From Prescottella defluvii (lineage in GTDB: Bacteria; Actinomycetota; Actinomycetes; Mycobacteriales; Mycobacteriaceae), in the NCBI GenBank assembly GCA_029690005.1, contig CP121458.1, positions 2,728,001-2,792,000 of the forward strand: a DNA stretch of 64,000 nt. The letters run 5' to 3'. Positions 28,072 through 39,103 of this stretch are shown piece by piece. The translations under genes were made by a program, and so were the position numbers. How positions within the stretch are numbered: the first letter of the stretch is position 1; the number at the start of each line of letters is the position of its first letter. The notes beneath the pieces are model-generated. The model saw only the letters and a list, made by a program, of their open reading frames with translations, was not told where the DNA came from and made no database searches.

Positions 28072-29493
28072 CCACCGAACGCCCGGGCGAACCCACCCGG
28101 TCGATCTCGCCGAACTCGCACTCGTCGAGGCGGAGCTGGATCAGCGCTGGCCCGAGACCAAGATCGAGCCGTCGCTGACCCGGATCTCCGCGCTGATGGA
28201 TCTGCTCGGTTCGCCGCAGCACAGCTATCCGGCCATCCACGTCGCCGGCACCAACGGCAAGACGTCGGTGACGCGGATGATCGACGCCCTGCTCACCCAG
28301 CTGCATCGCCGCACGGGACGGACAACCAGTCCGCACCTGCAGCTGGCGACGGAGCGGATCAGCATCGACGGCAAACCGATCCCGGTGCGCACGTACATCG
28401 ACACGTATCGCGAGATCGAGCCGTACGTCCGGATGATCGACCAGCAGTCCGAGGCCGCCGGCGGCCCCGCGATGAGCAAGTTCGAGGTGACCACCGCGAT
28501 GGCGTACGCCGCGTTCGCGGAGGCGCCGGTGGACGTCGCCGTCGTCGAGACCGGGCTCGGCGGCAAGTGGGACGCCACCAACGTCATCGACGCCCAGGTA
28601 GCGGTGATCACCCGATCGGGCTCGACCACGTCGACTACCTCGGCCCCGACCTCGCGTCGATCGCGGGGGAGAAGGCCGGATCGTCAAGAAGGGCCGCGAC
28701 AGCGGGATCGAGGGCGTAGCCCGATCGACACCGTCGCGATCATCGCCGAGCAGGAGCCCGAGGTGATGGACGTGCTGCTGCGGCGCGCCGTCGAGGTCGA
28801 TGCGGCCGTCGCCGCGAGGGATCCGAGTTCAAGGTGCTGCGCCGCCAGATCGCGATCGGTGGGCAGCAGCTCGAACTGCAGGGACTCGGCGGCGTGTACG
28901 AGGACATCTTCCTGCCGCTGCACGGCGAGCACCAGGCACGCAACGCGTCGCTGGCCCTGGCCGCGGTGGAGGCGTTCTTCGGGGCCGGGCCGGATCGTCA
29001 GCTCGAGGCCGACGCCATCCGCGCCGGCTTCGCGTCGGTGGTCGATCCGGGACGACTCGAGCGGGTCCGCAGCGCGCCGACGGTGTTCCTCGACGCCGCG
29101 CACAATCCGCACGGGGCGAAGGCGCTCGCCGCCGCGCTGTCGGCGGAGTTCGACTTCCGCAAGCTCGTCGGCGTCGTCAGCGTCATGGGCGACAAGGACG
29201 TCGAGGGCATCCTCGACGCCCTCGAGCCGGTCTTCGACGAGTTGGTCGTCACCCACAACGGCTCGCCGCGGGCGATGGACGTCGAGGACCTGGCGAATCG
29301 TGCGGTGGCCCGCTTCGGCGACGAACGGGTCGTGGTCGCCCCCACGCTGGCCGACGCGCTCGAGACGGCGATCGGACTGGCGGAGGAAGTCGCCGAGCCC
29401 GGTGAAGCAGTATCGGGAGCGGGCGTCGTGGTCACCGGTTCGGTCGTGACCGCGGGCGTCGCCCGATCCCTGTTCGGAAAGGACCCCGCGTGA
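28068..29493 (+). CDS. folC: folylpolyglutamate / dihydrofolate synthase (five frame breaks)
   Basis: ATP-dependent ligase that makes dihydrofolate and extends the polyglutamate tail of folates; about 476 residues after joining. P-loop [34 protein letters not shown] in pieces, the catalytic-region GLDHVDYLG and C-terminal [13 protein letters not shown] are present. One base is missing near 28110, 28613, 28678, 28722 and 28812, four of them within 200 bp, the densest cluster in the window. GTG 28068 overlaps the valS stop and the stop overlaps the DUF4233 start. Confidence 0.94.
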
Positions 29494-29910
29494 GCGAGAC
29501 CCGGAAACCCCGAGAACCCCGAGTCCGGCAGCTTCCGCCCGCCGGTGAACGACCCGTGGAAGGGATTCCGCGGCGTGATGGCGGGCACCCTGATCCTGGA
29601 AGCGATCGTCGTGCTGCTCGCGCTGCCGGTGGTGGCCGTCGTCAATTCGAAGGGATTGACGTGGTTCTCCGGCATCTACATCTGTGTCCTGGCGTTGCTG
29701 ATGATCCTCGGCGCCGGCGTGCAGGGGCGCCCGTGGGCGATGAAGTTCAACCTCACGCTGCAGGTCTTGACGATTCTCGGGTTCTTCATCGACACGGCGC
29801 TCGGCGTGATCGGGTTGCTGTTCGGTGCGGTGTGGCTGTACATCGTGTACCTCCGCAAGGACATCGCCCGTCGGATCGAGCGGGGTCTGCTTCCTGGGCA
29901 ACGAGACTGA
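29490..29910 (+). CDS. DUF4233 membrane protein
   Basis: About 139 residues. Homologue of Rv2446c, always found between folC and ndk in this group. After a polar N-terminus (FRPPVNDPWKGFRGVM) there are four hydrophobic segments, e.g. LILEAIVVLLALPVVAVV and GVIGLLFGAVWLYIVYL, ending in a basic tail. The frame breaks near 29508 where a C run has one base too many. GTG 29490 overlaps the folC stop. Function unknown; conserved position suggests a link to folate or nucleotide metabolism. Confidence 0.85.
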
Positions 29911-29915
29911 CCGTC

Positions 29916-29921
29916 TAGGCT
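29916..29921 (+). promoter_or_regulatory. -10 box of ndk (leaderless type)
   Basis: TAGGCT ends 6 nt before GTG 29928. Confidence 0.45.
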
Positions 29922-29927
29922 GTTTTC

Positions 29928-30346
29928 GTGACTGAGCGCACCCTGGTACTGATCAAGCCCGACGGCGTGGCTCGCGGCTACGTCGGCGAGATCCTCTCCC
30001 GCATCGAACGCAAGGGTCTGTCCATCTCGGCGATGGAGCTGCGGACCGCATCGAACGACGTCGCCGCGACGCATTACGCGGAGCACGAAGGCAAGCCGTT
30101 CTACCCGGGGCTGCTCGAGTTCATCACCTCCGGTCCGCTCGTGGCCGCGGTCCTGGAAGGCCCGCGCGCGATCGCGGCGTTCCGGCAGATCGCCGGTGGC
30201 ACCGACCCGGTCGAGAAGGCCGTCCCGGCACCATCCGTGCGGACCTGGCCCTCGACGGCGGCCAGAATCTCGTACACGGTTCGGACTCCGTCGAATCCGC
30301 CGAGCGTGAGATCGCGCTCTGGTTTCCCCAGCTCGCCGGGGCCTGA
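29928..30346 (+). CDS. ndk: nucleoside diphosphate kinase (one frame break)
   Basis: 139 residues after joining. Phosphorylates NDPs through a phosphohistidine. [15 protein letters not shown], the [14 protein letters not shown] segment and the active-site His in [16 protein letters not shown] are present. The frame breaks near 30226 (gtcccggcacc, one G missing; expected [10 protein letters not shown]), after which the last 40 residues are in another frame. GTG 29928 start. A terminator follows 14 bases after the stop. Confidence 0.95.
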
Positions 30347-30360
30347 GCCCCTCGACTCCG

Positions 30361-30400
30361 GACGCTCCTCGGGCCCTGTGCCCGGGGAGCGTCTTTTGTT
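30361..30400 (+). terminator. Rho-independent terminator of ndk
   Basis: GACGCTCCTCGGGC pairs with GCCCGGGGAGCGTC (one G-T pair) and is followed by TTTTGTTT. Confidence 0.85.
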
Positions 30401-30799
30401 TCGCCACCTATCGGTGCGCCGATGGGCGGAGACCGGGCGCAGGTGTGGGATACTTGAGTCGGTCGGACCGCAAATTTGCTCCACGCGGATCCGATCGGAT
30501 GACACCACGGTGCGAAGCCCGTCATCGCTGCCTCACCGGCGCAGGTAATCCCTGCTACGTGCGGCACGCTGGATGATCAGGCGCTCACGTCGTGAACGGT
30601 CAGGCGCACCGCGCCGTGGATCGCCGCCATCCTGCCAGGCACCGCGCGATTTCGCAGTGATAACGGACACTGCGAAGCACGTGGAGCGAGACCAGACAAT
30701 CTCGTACCCCGGTGCGAGTACACAACCATCGCCCCCGCGCGGCCGCGGTCACATCCGATCTCCAGACGGATGGACGCGCCCGGGGCTCGAGGAGAATAC
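30401..30799 (+). other. rne promoter and long structured 5' leader
   Basis: About 400 bases with no convincing gene before rne. GGATACTT near 30448 could be the -10 element, giving a leader of more than 300 nt. The clearest structure is a perfect 9-bp inverted repeat TTCGCAGTG/CACTGCGAA at 30651-30676 with an 8-nt loop. A long structured leader is the basis of RNase E autoregulation in enteric bacteria; a similar role here is inference. Confidence 0.55.
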
Positions 30800-33700
30800 G
30801 TGGCCGATCAAGCGCCGCCCGAAAGTGTGCAGGAACCGATCGCGGAAGCGACGGTCGAACCGAGTACCACCCGGTACTTCCCGAGAAGATTCGCGTCCAC
30901 GCGTTGGCGAAGCTGCTCGGCGTCACCAGCAAGCAGGTCCTCGCCGAGGCCGCCGCGCTGGGCACCGAGCTACGCAGCGCGCAGTCCAGCCTGCAGCGCG
31001 ACATCGCCGAACGCATCCACGCGACGATGTCCGGTGCCGTCGAGCCGAGCCCGGAACCGGAGACCCCGGTAGCGGAGGCTCCGGTGGCGGAGCCAGTCGT
31101 CGAGCCGGCCCCGCCGAGGAGGCGGCGGAGAAGCCCGAGAAGCCGGCGCCGCGCAAGCGTGCCCGCAAGAAAGCCGCGCCCAAGGCGAAGGCTGAGGCCG
31201 CCCCCGAGCCGGAAGCTGTCACCGAACCCGAGCCGACGCCGGCCCCAGAGGAGCGCGGCGCGACCGGTGCCGGGCTGTTCACCGACGCCGAGCTGGGTGC
31301 CCAGCGCGAGCCGGAGCGGGCCGCGCCCGCCGCCACCGTGCAGGCCCCGCTGTTCCTCCAGCCCGAGGCAGTGGTCGAGGAGACCGCTCCGCGTCGTCGG
31401 CGCAGTCGGCGCGCGGCCGCCGCTCCCGAGGTGAGCGACGAGCACGCCGAGTCGACCGAGGAGGCGACCACCGCTCCTTCCGAGACGGCCGAGGCAACGG
31501 CTTCGACCGAGTCGGCCGAGGCCACCGATACCACCGAGGCCACCGAGACCGAAGGCGGCGATCAGCAGCGTCGGCGCCGTCGTGGCCGTCGTGGTCGTGG
31601 TCGTGGTCGCGGCGAGCAGGCCGCCGAAGGCGCCGAGTCGGAGGAGACCGAGGAGAAGGTCGCCGACGAGGGCGAAGCCGCAACCGAGTCGCAGCCGTCC
31701 GCGGACGAGACGGCCGAATCCGGTGAGGCAACCGAGACGAGTGAGGGTGCCGAGGCCGGCGAGGACGAGGAAGCCGGCGAGGGCACCAGCCGTCGTCGCC
31801 GTCGTCGTCGCCGCCGTAAGGGCGGCGCCGAGGGCGACGTGTCGTCGGAGGACGATCCGCCGAACACCGTCGTGCACGAGCGTGAGCCGCGGAACAAGGC
31901 GCGCGCCAAGGACGAGGTGCAGGGCATCAGCGGCTCCACCCGCCTCGAGGCGAAGCGTCAGCGTCGCCGCGACGGTCGCGACGCAGGCCGTCGTCGCCCG
32001 CCGATCCTGAGCGAGTCGGAGTTTCTGGCCCGCCGTGAAGCGGTCGACCGGGTGATGGTCGTGCGCGAGAAGGTCGGCGGGTCGAACCCGGCGGCGTCCA
32101 CCCAGGTGGCGGTCCTCGAGGACGGCGTCCTGGTCGAACACTTCGTGACGGGTTCGTCGTCGGCGTCGATGGTCGGCAACGTCTACCTCGGCCGCGTGCA
32201 GAACGTGCTGCCCAGCATGGAGGCGGCGTTCATCGACATCGGACGCGGCCGCAACGGCGTGCTGTATGCCGGTGAGGTCGACTGGGAGGCGGCTGGTCTC
32301 GGCGGCAGGGAACGCAAGATCGAGCAGGCGCTCCGCCCGGGCGACCAGGTGCTGGTCCAGGTCAGCAAGGATCCGGTGGGCCACAAGGGTGCCCGCCTGA
32401 CCACGCAGATCAGCCTCGCCGGGCGCTTCCTGGTGTACGTGCCCGGCGGCACGTCCACTGGCATCAGCCGCAAGCTGCCCGACACCGAGCGCAAGCGCCT
32501 CAAGGAGATCCTCCGCGAGATCGTGCCGGCCGACGCCGGTGTGATCATCCGGACGGCGTCCGAGGGTGTCAGCGAGGAAGAACTCTCGCGGGACGTCACC
32601 CGACTGCAGACGCAGTGGGCGACCATCGAGGAGCAGGCGGCGAAGGCGAAGGACGGCAAGTCCGGTTCGCCTCAGGCGCTGTACGAGGAGCCCGACCTGC
32701 TGGTCAAGGTCGTGCGCGACCTGTTCAACGAGGACTTCTCGAAGCTCGTCATCGAGGGCGAGAAGGCGTGGAGCACGGTCGAGTCGTACATCAAGGCCGT
32801 GGCCCCGGACCTGCTGCCGCGCGTCGAGCAGCACGATCCTGCGCCGGGCACGCCGGACGTGTTCGAGACGCACCGCATCGACGAGCAGCTGGCGAAGGCT
32901 CTCGACCGCAAGGTGTGGCTGCCGTCGGGCGGCACGCTGGTGATCGATCGCACCGAGGCGATGACCGTCATCGACGTCAACACCGGCAAGTTCACGGGCT
33001 CGGGCGGCAACCTCGAGGAGACCGTCACGCGGAACAACCTCGAGGCGGCCGAGGAGATCGTGCGGCAGATGCGCCTGCGCGACATCGGCGGCATGATCGT
33101 CGTCGACTTCATCGACATGGTCCTCGAGTCCAACCGCGACCTGGTGCTGCGACGTCTCACCGAGTCGCTCGGCCGGGACCGAACCCGCCATCAGGTGTCC
33201 GAGGTCACGTCGCTGGGCCTGGTCCAGATGACGCGCAAGAAGCTCGGCACCGGTCTGGTCGAGGCGTTCTCCACGACGTGTGAGCATTGCCACGGTCGGG
33301 GCATCATCGTCCACAACGAGCCCATCGAGGTGAAGTCCGGCGACGAGGGCCGCGGTCAGCCGAAGGAGTCGGGCGGACGCAAGAAGCGCGGTCGTGACCG
33401 CGCGGCGGCGGCAGCTCAGGAGCCGGCGGCCAACGGGCAGCACGCCCACCCGACGCCCGAGGAAGCGGCCGCCGACGCGACCGTGAAGCGGGCGCACCCG
33501 GTGGCGCTCGCGATGGCCACGCACCACGACGTCGACCACCCGGACGCGTCCGAGGCGGACACCGGACAGGTCGAGAAGCCCGAAGTCGCGGCACCGCCGG
33601 CCGAGCCCGAAAAGGCCGAGGCGGCAACCGTCGAACCCGCGAACGCCGAGCCCGAGAAGGCCGAAACGGAGCCCGAGGCTCCTGCGGCACCGCGGGCCAG

Positions 33701-33947
33701 GCGGCGGAGCCGTCGGGTGTCGCGGGCGGCGGCAGCACCGGCAGGTGAGACGCCCGAGTCGGGCACGGTTTTCGTCGATCCCGACGTCGGAGCCGTCACC
33801 GGAGCCCGTTGCTGAACCGGAGACGGTTTCCGCGGCCCCCGCTGTGTCGGAGGCGGCCGGGACGGCGAGGCCCAGGTCTCGCGTCGACCGCGTCGCCGCC
33901 GTGCCGCAGCACGTCCCGCCGGCCCGCCGGTGGACGCCGAGGCCTGA
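30800..33947 (+). CDS. rne: ribonuclease E/G (four frame breaks)
   Basis: Main endoribonuclease of mRNA decay and rRNA/tRNA processing; about 1049 residues after joining. N-terminal translation-factor-like helix (IRVHALAKLLGVTSKQVL), a long Glu/Ala/Arg-rich disordered arm with R-rich blocks (binding RNA or partners), then the catalytic core: S1 domain (GNVYLGRVQNVLPSMEAAFIDIG), DNase I-like metal site (VIDVNTGKFTGSGG ... VVDFIDM) and the zinc-link CEHCHG. Acidic/basic tail follows. Breaks: 30871, 31113 (one base missing each), about 33787 (one extra C) and 33875 (one missing); the last two decide the C-terminus, read here to the TGA at 33945. GTG 30800 follows GAGGAG. Confidence 0.93.
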
Positions 33948-33963
33948 CGGATTCGTGGTGACC

Positions 33964-33991
33964 CGCCGCCCCGCGCTCGTTACGGGCGGCG
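33964..33991 (+). terminator. candidate rne terminator
   Basis: CGCCGCCC pairs with GGGCGGCG (8 bp, 12-nt loop) 16 bases after the predicted rne stop. Confidence 0.5.
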
Positions 33992-34024
33992 AAGCACCAC
34001 ACCGGGATCGGGTGACCCGCCAGT

Positions 34025-34054
34025 TTGACCCTGGCGGCCCGCTTCCCGTAATCT
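34025..34054 (+). promoter_or_regulatory. sigma-A promoter of rplU-rpmA
   Basis: TTGACC (34025-34030) and TAATCT (34049-34054) are separated by 18 bp. The predicted leader before rplU is about 150 nt. Confidence 0.65.
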
Positions 34055-34115
34055 TGACCGGTCGCTACCCGGCGATACCGCTCTGCTGCGCCCTATTCGG
34101 GCCTTACGGGCGCGT

Positions 34116-34205
34116 AAGGGGTAGCCGCCACACCAGACCAGTCGCGCAGCACTGAAAGCCTCACGGCAGCGGCGCGAGCACGTTCGAAGTAGCAAGGGGT
34201 AGCCG
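34116..34205 (+). repeat. duplicated 12-mer in the rplU leader
   Basis: AAGGGGTAGCCG occurs at 34116-34127 and again at 34194-34205, where it includes the rplU ribosome-binding site. Confidence 0.7.
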
Positions 34206-34209
34206 TCCG

Positions 34210-34521
34210 ATGGCAACGTACGCGATCGTCAAGACCGGCGGAAAGCAGTACAAGGTCGCTGTTGGTGACCTCGTCAAGGTCGAGAAGATCGAGGGTGAGC
34301 CCGGCACCGCTGTCTCGCTTGCCCCGGTCCTCGTGGTCGATGGGTCCGAGCTGACCACCGACGCCGACAAGCTGGCGAAGATCTCCGTGACCGGTGAGGT
34401 CGTCGAGCACACCAAGGGCCCGAAGATCCGGATCCACAAGTTCAAGAACAAGACCGGCTACCACAAGCGCCAGGGTCACCGTCAGAAGCTGACGGTCCTC
34501 AAGGTCACCGGCATCAAGTAA
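34210..34521 (+). CDS. rplU: 50S ribosomal protein L21
   Basis: 103 residues, intact. [16 protein letters not shown] and the C-terminal [16 protein letters not shown] signature are diagnostic. Binds 23S rRNA domain near L20. AGGGGTAGCC precedes ATG 34210. First gene of the rplU-rpmA operon that always precedes obgE. Confidence 0.98.
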   Translation: MATYAIVKTGGKQYKVAVGDLVKVEKIEGEPGTAVSLAPVLVVDGSELTTDADKLAKISVTGEVVEHTKGPKIRIHKFKNKTGYHKRQGHRQKLTVLKVTGIK

Positions 34522-34555
34522 CTCGAACTTTCACCGATTCCTGGAGGGATTCGAC

Positions 34556-34819
34556 ATGGCACATAAGAAGGGTGCATCCAGCTCCCGTAACGGTCGCGAT
34601 TCAAACGCACAGCGACTCGGCGTGAAGCGCTTCGGCGGCCAGTCCGTCAGCGCCGGCGAGATCCTCGTGCGTCAGCGCGGCACCCACTTCCACCCCGGCG
34701 TCAACGTCGGCCGTGGCGGTGACGACACCCTGTTCGCTCTCGCTGCGGGCGCCGTCGAGTTCGGCACCAAGCGCGGGCGCAAGACCGTGAACATCGTTCC
34801 GGTCGCGGCAGAGGCCTAG
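34556..34819 (+). CDS. rpmA: 50S ribosomal protein L27
   Basis: 87 residues, intact. [24 protein letters not shown] is the flexible N-terminus reaching the peptidyl-transferase centre, here without the cleavable extension seen in Firmicutes. GGAGGG lies 8 bases before ATG 34556. Co-transcribed with rplU, 34 bp downstream. Confidence 0.98.
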   Translation: MAHKKGASSSRNGRDSNAQRLGVKRFGGQSVSAGEILVRQRGTHFHPGVNVGRGGDDTLFALAAGAVEFGTKRGRKTVNIVPVAAEA

Positions 34820-34892
34820 GTCTGCTGCCACCTACGGTTCGGGCTCGCATCGTCTCGATGCACTGACGAGTTCGATTCCGTTCCGATCTCCC

Positions 34893-34935
34893 AGTAGGGG
34901 CGGGCCAGGGTCTCACAACCCTGCCCGCCCCTACT
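34893..34935 (+). terminator. terminator of rplU-rpmA
   Basis: AGTAGGGGCGGGC-CAGGGT pairs with ACCCTGCCCGCCCCTACT, one bulged C, followed by GTTGTTTC. Confidence 0.8.
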
Positions 34936-35022
34936 GTTGTTTCAGCCACAGTGCGTCTTCTGCGTCACACTGTGAATCCAGAAGTAGCCCAGAAGTATTG
35001 ACTGAGGAAGGATCCGGCAGTC

Positions 35023-36483
35023 ATGTCCCGATTCATTGACCGCGTGGTGCTGCACGTCAGCGCCGGTAAGGGCGGCAATGGTTGCGCCTCTGTCCACCGC
35101 GAGAAGTTCAAGCCGCTCGGCGGCCCGGACGGCGGAAACGGTGGGCGCGGTGGGGACGTCGTGCTCGAGGTGGACGGCAACGTCCACACCCTCCTCGACT
35201 TCCACTTCCACCCGCGGGCCAAGGCGACCAACGGCACCCAGGGAATGGGCGGCAACCGGGAAGGCGCCAACGGCTCCGACCTGGTCCTGAAGGTGCCCGA
35301 CGGCACCGTCGTCGTCGACAAGGACGGCGAGGTCCTGGCGGACCTCATCGGCATCGGCACCCGGTTCGTGGCGGCCCGCGGCGGCCGCGGCGGACTCGGG
35401 AACGCGTCGCTGGCGTCCAAGGCGCGCAAGGCCCCCGGCTTCGCGCTGCTCGGCGAGGAGGGCGAGGCGGGCGACCTGATCCTCGAACTCAAGTCCGTCG
35501 CCGACGTCGGGTCGGTCGGCTTCCCCTCCGCGGGCAAGTCGTCGCTCGTGTCGGTGCTGTCGGCCGCGAAGCCGAAGATCGGTGACTACCCGTTCACGAC
35601 GCTGCAGCCCAACCTGGGCGTGGTGTCGAGCGGTGACACGACGTTCACCGTCGCCGACGTGCCGGGCCTCATCCCGGGCGCCAGCGAGGGCCGCGGCCTC
35701 GGCCTGGACTTCCTGCGCCACCTCGAGCGTTGCGCGGTACTCGCGCACGTCGTGGACTGCGCCACCCTCGAGCCGGGACGCGACCCGATCTCCGACGTCG
35801 ACGCGCTCGAGGCGGAGTTGGCGGCCTACCAGCCCGCGCTCAAGGGCGACGCCGGGCTCGGCGACCTCGCGGACCGTCCGCGCATCGTGATCCTCAACAA
35901 AGCCGACGTCCCCGAGGCGGCCGAACTCGCCGAGATGGTGACGTCCGACTTCGAGGCGCGCGGCTGGCCGGTGTTCACGATCTCGGCGGTGAGCCGGGAC
36001 GGACTGCGGCCCATGACCTTCGCGCTCGCCAAAATGGTCGCCGACTACCGCGAGGCGCATCCGCCGGCGGCGCCGAAGCGTCAGGTCATCCGTCCGATCG
36101 CGGAGAAGGAGACCGGCTTCAGCGTCATCGCCGATCCCGACACCCCGGGTGGCTTCATCGTGCGCGGCGTCCAGCCGGAGCGCTGGGTGCGGCAGACCGC
36201 GTTCGACAACGACGAGGCCGTCGGCTACCTCGCGGACCGACTCGCCCGTCTCGGCGTCGAGGACGCGCTGGTGAAGCAGGGTGCGGAGCCCGGCGCTTTC
36301 GTGACCATCGGCGACGTCGGATTCGAGTGGGAGCCGCAGACTGCTGCCGGTGTCGACATCGTCCGCACCGGTCGCGGCACGGATGCCCGCCTCGACCAGG
36401 ACGAGCGCATCGGCGCGGCCGAGCGCAAGCATGCCCGCCGTGTCCGCCGCGGACTCGACAGCGGGGATCCCGAAGACAAGTGA
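35023..36483 (+). CDS. obgE: GTPase ObgE/CgtA
   Basis: 486 residues, intact. Ribosome-associated GTPase in 50S maturation and stress response. Glycine-rich Obg domain ([14 protein letters not shown] ... [12 protein letters not shown]), G domain with P-loop GFPSAGKSS, switch [10 protein letters not shown] and NKAD, and a C-terminal OCT domain ([14 protein letters not shown]). A basic tail ends the protein. ATG 35023 is followed by [12 protein letters not shown], the usual start. Its TGA overlaps the proB start. Confidence 0.97.
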   Translation: MSRFIDRVVLHVSAGKGGNGCASVHREKFKPLGGPDGGNGGRGGDVVLEVDGNVHTLLDFHFHPRAKATNGTQGMGGNREGANGSDLVLKVPDGTVVVDKDGEVLADLIGIGTRFVAARGGRGGLGNASLASKARKAPGFALLGEEGEAGDLILELKSVADVGSVGFPSAGKSSLVSVLSAAKPKIGDYPFTTLQPNLGVVSSGDTTFTVADVPGLIPGASEGRGLGLDFLRHLERCAVLAHVVDCATLEPGRDPISDVDALEAELAAYQPALKGDAGLGDLADRPRIVILNKADVPEAAELAEMVTSDFEARGWPVFTISAVSRDGLRPMTFALAKMVADYREAHPPAAPKRQVIRPIAEKETGFSVIADPDTPGGFIVRGVQPERWVRQTAFDNDEAVGYLADRLARLGVEDALVKQGAEPGAFVTIGDVGFEWEPQTAAGVDIVRTGRGTDARLDQDERIGAAERKHARRVRRGLDSGDPEDK

Positions 36484-37580
36484 GCGAGACCAGAGCGGCC
36501 ATCGCGTCCGCGCGCAGCATCGTCGTCAAGATCGGATCCTCGGCGCTGACAAGCCTGATCGGCGGACTCGACGTCAGCCGGTTGAACCTGCTGGCCGACG
36601 CCCTCGAGGCGCGGATGCGGGCGGGGTCGGACGTCGTCGTGGTGTCGTCCGGCGCCGTCGGTGCGGGGCTCGCTCCGCTCGGATTGACCCATCGCCCAAG
36701 GGATCTCGCGACCAAGCAGGCGGCGGCGAGCGTCGGACAGTTGGCGTTGGCGCATGCGTGGGGGACGTCGTTCGCGCGGTACGGGCGCACCGTCGGTCAG
36801 GTGCTGCTCACTGCCGACGACATCGCCCGGCGCACCCAGCACCGCAACGCGCAGCGCACCCTCGACCGGCTGCGCGCCCTGCACGCGGTCGCGATCGTCA
36901 ACGAGAACGACACCGTCGCGACGACGGAGCTGCGCTTCGGCGACGACGACCGGCTCGCCGCGCTCGTCTCGCACCTGGTGGGTGCGGACGCGCTGGTGCT
37001 GCTGTCGGATGTCGACGGGCTCTACGACGGTGATCCCCGAAAGGGCGGGGCCACACTGATTCCCGAGGTGAACAGCCCCGAGGACCTGGACGGTGTGGTT
37101 GCCGGGTCCGGGGGAGCGCTCGGCACCGGCGGCATGGCGTCCAAGCTGTCGGCGGCGCGGCTGGCGGCCGACTCGGGTGTACCGGTGTTGCTGGCCGCGG
37201 CGTCGGACGCGGCGACGGCGCTCACGACGGCCGACGCCGGCACCGTCTTCGCCGCACGGCCGCACCGGATGTCGGCGCGCAAGTTCTGGGTGCGGCATGC
37301 CGCGGACACGCAGGGCACGCTGCACCTCGACGCGGGCGCGGTGCGGGCGGTGGTGGAGCGGCGGCGGTCGCTGTTGCCGGCCGGAATCACCGCGGTGGCG
37401 GGCCGCTTCTACGGCGGTGACGTGATCTCGCTCGTCGGGCCGGACGAGCGTCCCGTGGCCCGCGGTGTCGTCGCGTACGACTCGACGGAGATCGAGGACA
37501 TGCTCGGCCACTCGACGACGGAGCTGCCGGTGGACATGCAGCGCCCCGTCGTCCACGCGGACGACCTGGTTCCGCTGTAG
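36480..37580 (+). CDS. proB: glutamate 5-kinase
   Basis: 366 residues, intact. First step of proline synthesis, ATP-dependent phosphorylation of glutamate. Amino-acid kinase domain begins [11 protein letters not shown], has [12 protein letters not shown] and [22 protein letters not shown], and a C-terminal PUA domain starts near [12 protein letters not shown] 36480 overlaps the obgE stop (GTGA). The partner proA lies 11 kb downstream in this window, not adjacent. Confidence 0.97.
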   Translation: MSETRAAIASARSIVVKIGSSALTSLIGGLDVSRLNLLADALEARMRAGSDVVVVSSGAVGAGLAPLGLTHRPRDLATKQAAASVGQLALAHAWGTSFARYGRTVGQVLLTADDIARRTQHRNAQRTLDRLRALHAVAIVNENDTVATTELRFGDDDRLAALVSHLVGADALVLLSDVDGLYDGDPRKGGATLIPEVNSPEDLDGVVAGSGGALGTGGMASKLSAARLAADSGVPVLLAAASDAATALTTADAGTVFAARPHRMSARKFWVRHAADTQGTLHLDAGAVRAVVERRRSLLPAGITAVAGRFYGGDVISLVGPDERPVARGVVAYDSTEIEDMLGHSTTELPVDMQRPVVHADDLVPL

Positions 37581-37584
37581 TCGC

Positions 37585-38474
37585 TCAGGCGGGCAGGGCG
37601 GTGGCGAGTTGCTGCAGGAACTCGGAACTGCCCAGCTCGGCCTTGACGGCCGCGAACTCGTCGCCGCGGGTGGTGCCGCGGTTGACGATCACGATCGGCA
37701 TCCCGTCCCGGGCGGCGCGGCGGACGAACCGCAGGCCGGACATCACGGTGAGCGAGGAGCCGACGACCAGCAGCGCGTCGGCGCCGGCGACCATCTCGAA
37801 CGCCGCAGCGACCCGCGGCTTGGGGACGCTCTCGCCGAAGTAGACGATGTCGGGCTTGAGCATGCCCCGCACCGGTCGCAGTCGACCATCCGGAAGTGGT
37901 CGGTGCTTTCGACGACGGCGTCGGCGTCCGGCGCGATCTCGACGCCGGTGGCCGCCGCGACGGTGTCCGCGAACCCCGGGTTGGCGGCGTCGAGGCGCTC
38001 GGCGAGCGTCATCCGGGAGATGCGGTGCCCGCAGTCGAGGCAGCGCACCTGCGCGTAACTGCCGTGCAGGTCGATGACCTGATGGCTGCCGGCCTTGGTG
38101 TGCAGCAGATCGACGTTCTGGGTGATCACCCCGTGCACGACGCCTCCGCGTTCGAGCCGGGCCAGGGCGCGGTGCCCGGCGTTGGGGCGGGCCGCGTCCA
38201 TGTACCGCCAGCCGAGGTGGTTCCGCGCCCAGTAGTGCCGGCGGAACGACACGTCGCCGACGAATTGCTGATAGGTCATCGGATTGCGGGGCGGTGAGTC
38301 GGGGCCGCGATAGTCGGGGATACCCGAGTCGGTGGAGATTCCGGCTCCGGTCAGCACGCACACGCGCCGACCGCCGAGCAGTTCGAGTATCCGGTCGATC
38401 ACCTGATCCAGGGTAGGCGCGTGTCCGATCCGTTCAATCCGCGGTGTCGCACCGTGCCCGACACTGGACACCAT
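37585..38474 (-). CDS. NAD-dependent protein deacetylase, SIR2 family (one frame break)
   Basis: About 296 residues after joining. Sirtuin: removes acyl groups from lysines using NAD+. VLTGAGISTDSGIPDYRG binds NAD, THFT-region equivalents QNVDLLHTKAGS and HGSY carry the catalytic His, and zinc ligands are CLDCGH and CDRCGG. The frame breaks near 37867 (gtgcggggcatg, one G missing) and resumes MLKPDIVYFGE. ATG 38474 is assumed; it shares the palindrome CATG with the divergent VOC gene start, and a start further downstream is possible. Converges on proB with a 4-bp gap. Confidence 0.9.
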
Positions 38475-38946
38475 GAGCACAGTGAATCCCATTCCCGACG
38501 GATACCGGACCCTCACGCCGTACCTGGCGGTCCCGGACGGCCCTGCGGCGCTCGACTTCTACGTTGCCGGTCTCGGTGCCGTTGTCGTCGACCGTATGGA
38601 CGCGCCCGACGGCACTGTCATGCACGCCGAGATCCGGATCGGGGACTCGATGCTGCAACTGTCGAACGAGATGCCCGACTTCGGCCTCAAGGCACCCGAG
38701 CCCGGCTGGGTGCACTCCTCGCTCGTCGTCTACGTGGAGGACACGGACGCGTTCGTCGCGCGGGCGGTCGACGCCGGCGCGACGCTGGTGACACCGGTCG
38801 CGGACACCTTCTCCGGAGACCGGCACGGGGTGTTCCTCGATCCGTTCGGGCACCGGTGGGCCGTGTGCACCAAGATCGAGGACGTCCCGCCCGCCGAGGT
38901 GGCGCGACGTGCGCGTGAGCTGTTTTTCCCTGATCCCGTTTCCTGA
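38473..38946 (+). CDS. VOC-family (glyoxalase/bleomycin-resistance-like) protein
   Basis: 157 residues, intact. PhnB-like member of the vicinal-oxygen-chelate fold: TLTPYLAVPDGPAALDFY at the N-terminus, HAEIRIGDSMLQLS, and the C-terminal DRHGVFLDPFGHRWAVCTK. The metal ligands typical of glyoxalase I are only partly present, so a precise activity cannot be given. Divergent from the sirtuin gene, the two ATG codons overlapping. Confidence 0.85.
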   Translation: MSTVNPIPDGYRTLTPYLAVPDGPAALDFYVAGLGAVVVDRMDAPDGTVMHAEIRIGDSMLQLSNEMPDFGLKAPEPGWVHSSLVVYVEDTDAFVARAVDAGATLVTPVADTFSGDRHGVFLDPFGHRWAVCTKIEDVPPAEVARRARELFFPDPVS

Positions 38947-39029
38947 CGGCGCGCGGCGCGATCACCTCCGGCCGAGTTTGCTGGCAAAACGCACACGGTG
39001 ACGGCGGGCACTCTCTATCGTGACCAAGT

Positions 39030-39043
39030 TGGACCTTCGTCCA
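39030..39043. promoter_or_regulatory. palindrome upstream of YhgE/Pip gene
   Basis: TGGACCTTCGTCCA, arms TGGAC/GTCCA with 4-bp centre, 61 bp before ATG 39104. Resembles short TetR-type operators. Confidence 0.4.
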
Positions 39044-39103
39044 GCTCTGGTGGCGGCGTTCCGTACGCCGACCGCGCTCCGGTCCCCGACGAGAGAGCTC
39101 TGC

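Noticed and set aside
28068..29493. folC as a pseudogene
   Set aside because: folC is essential in this lineage and all five breaks are single missing bases at G/C runs or similar contexts, the same error seen in neighbouring essential genes.
30600..33539. 979-codon open frame antisense to rne
   Set aside because: It mirrors the rne frame, has no domain, and arises because high G+C third positions remove stops on the opposite strand.
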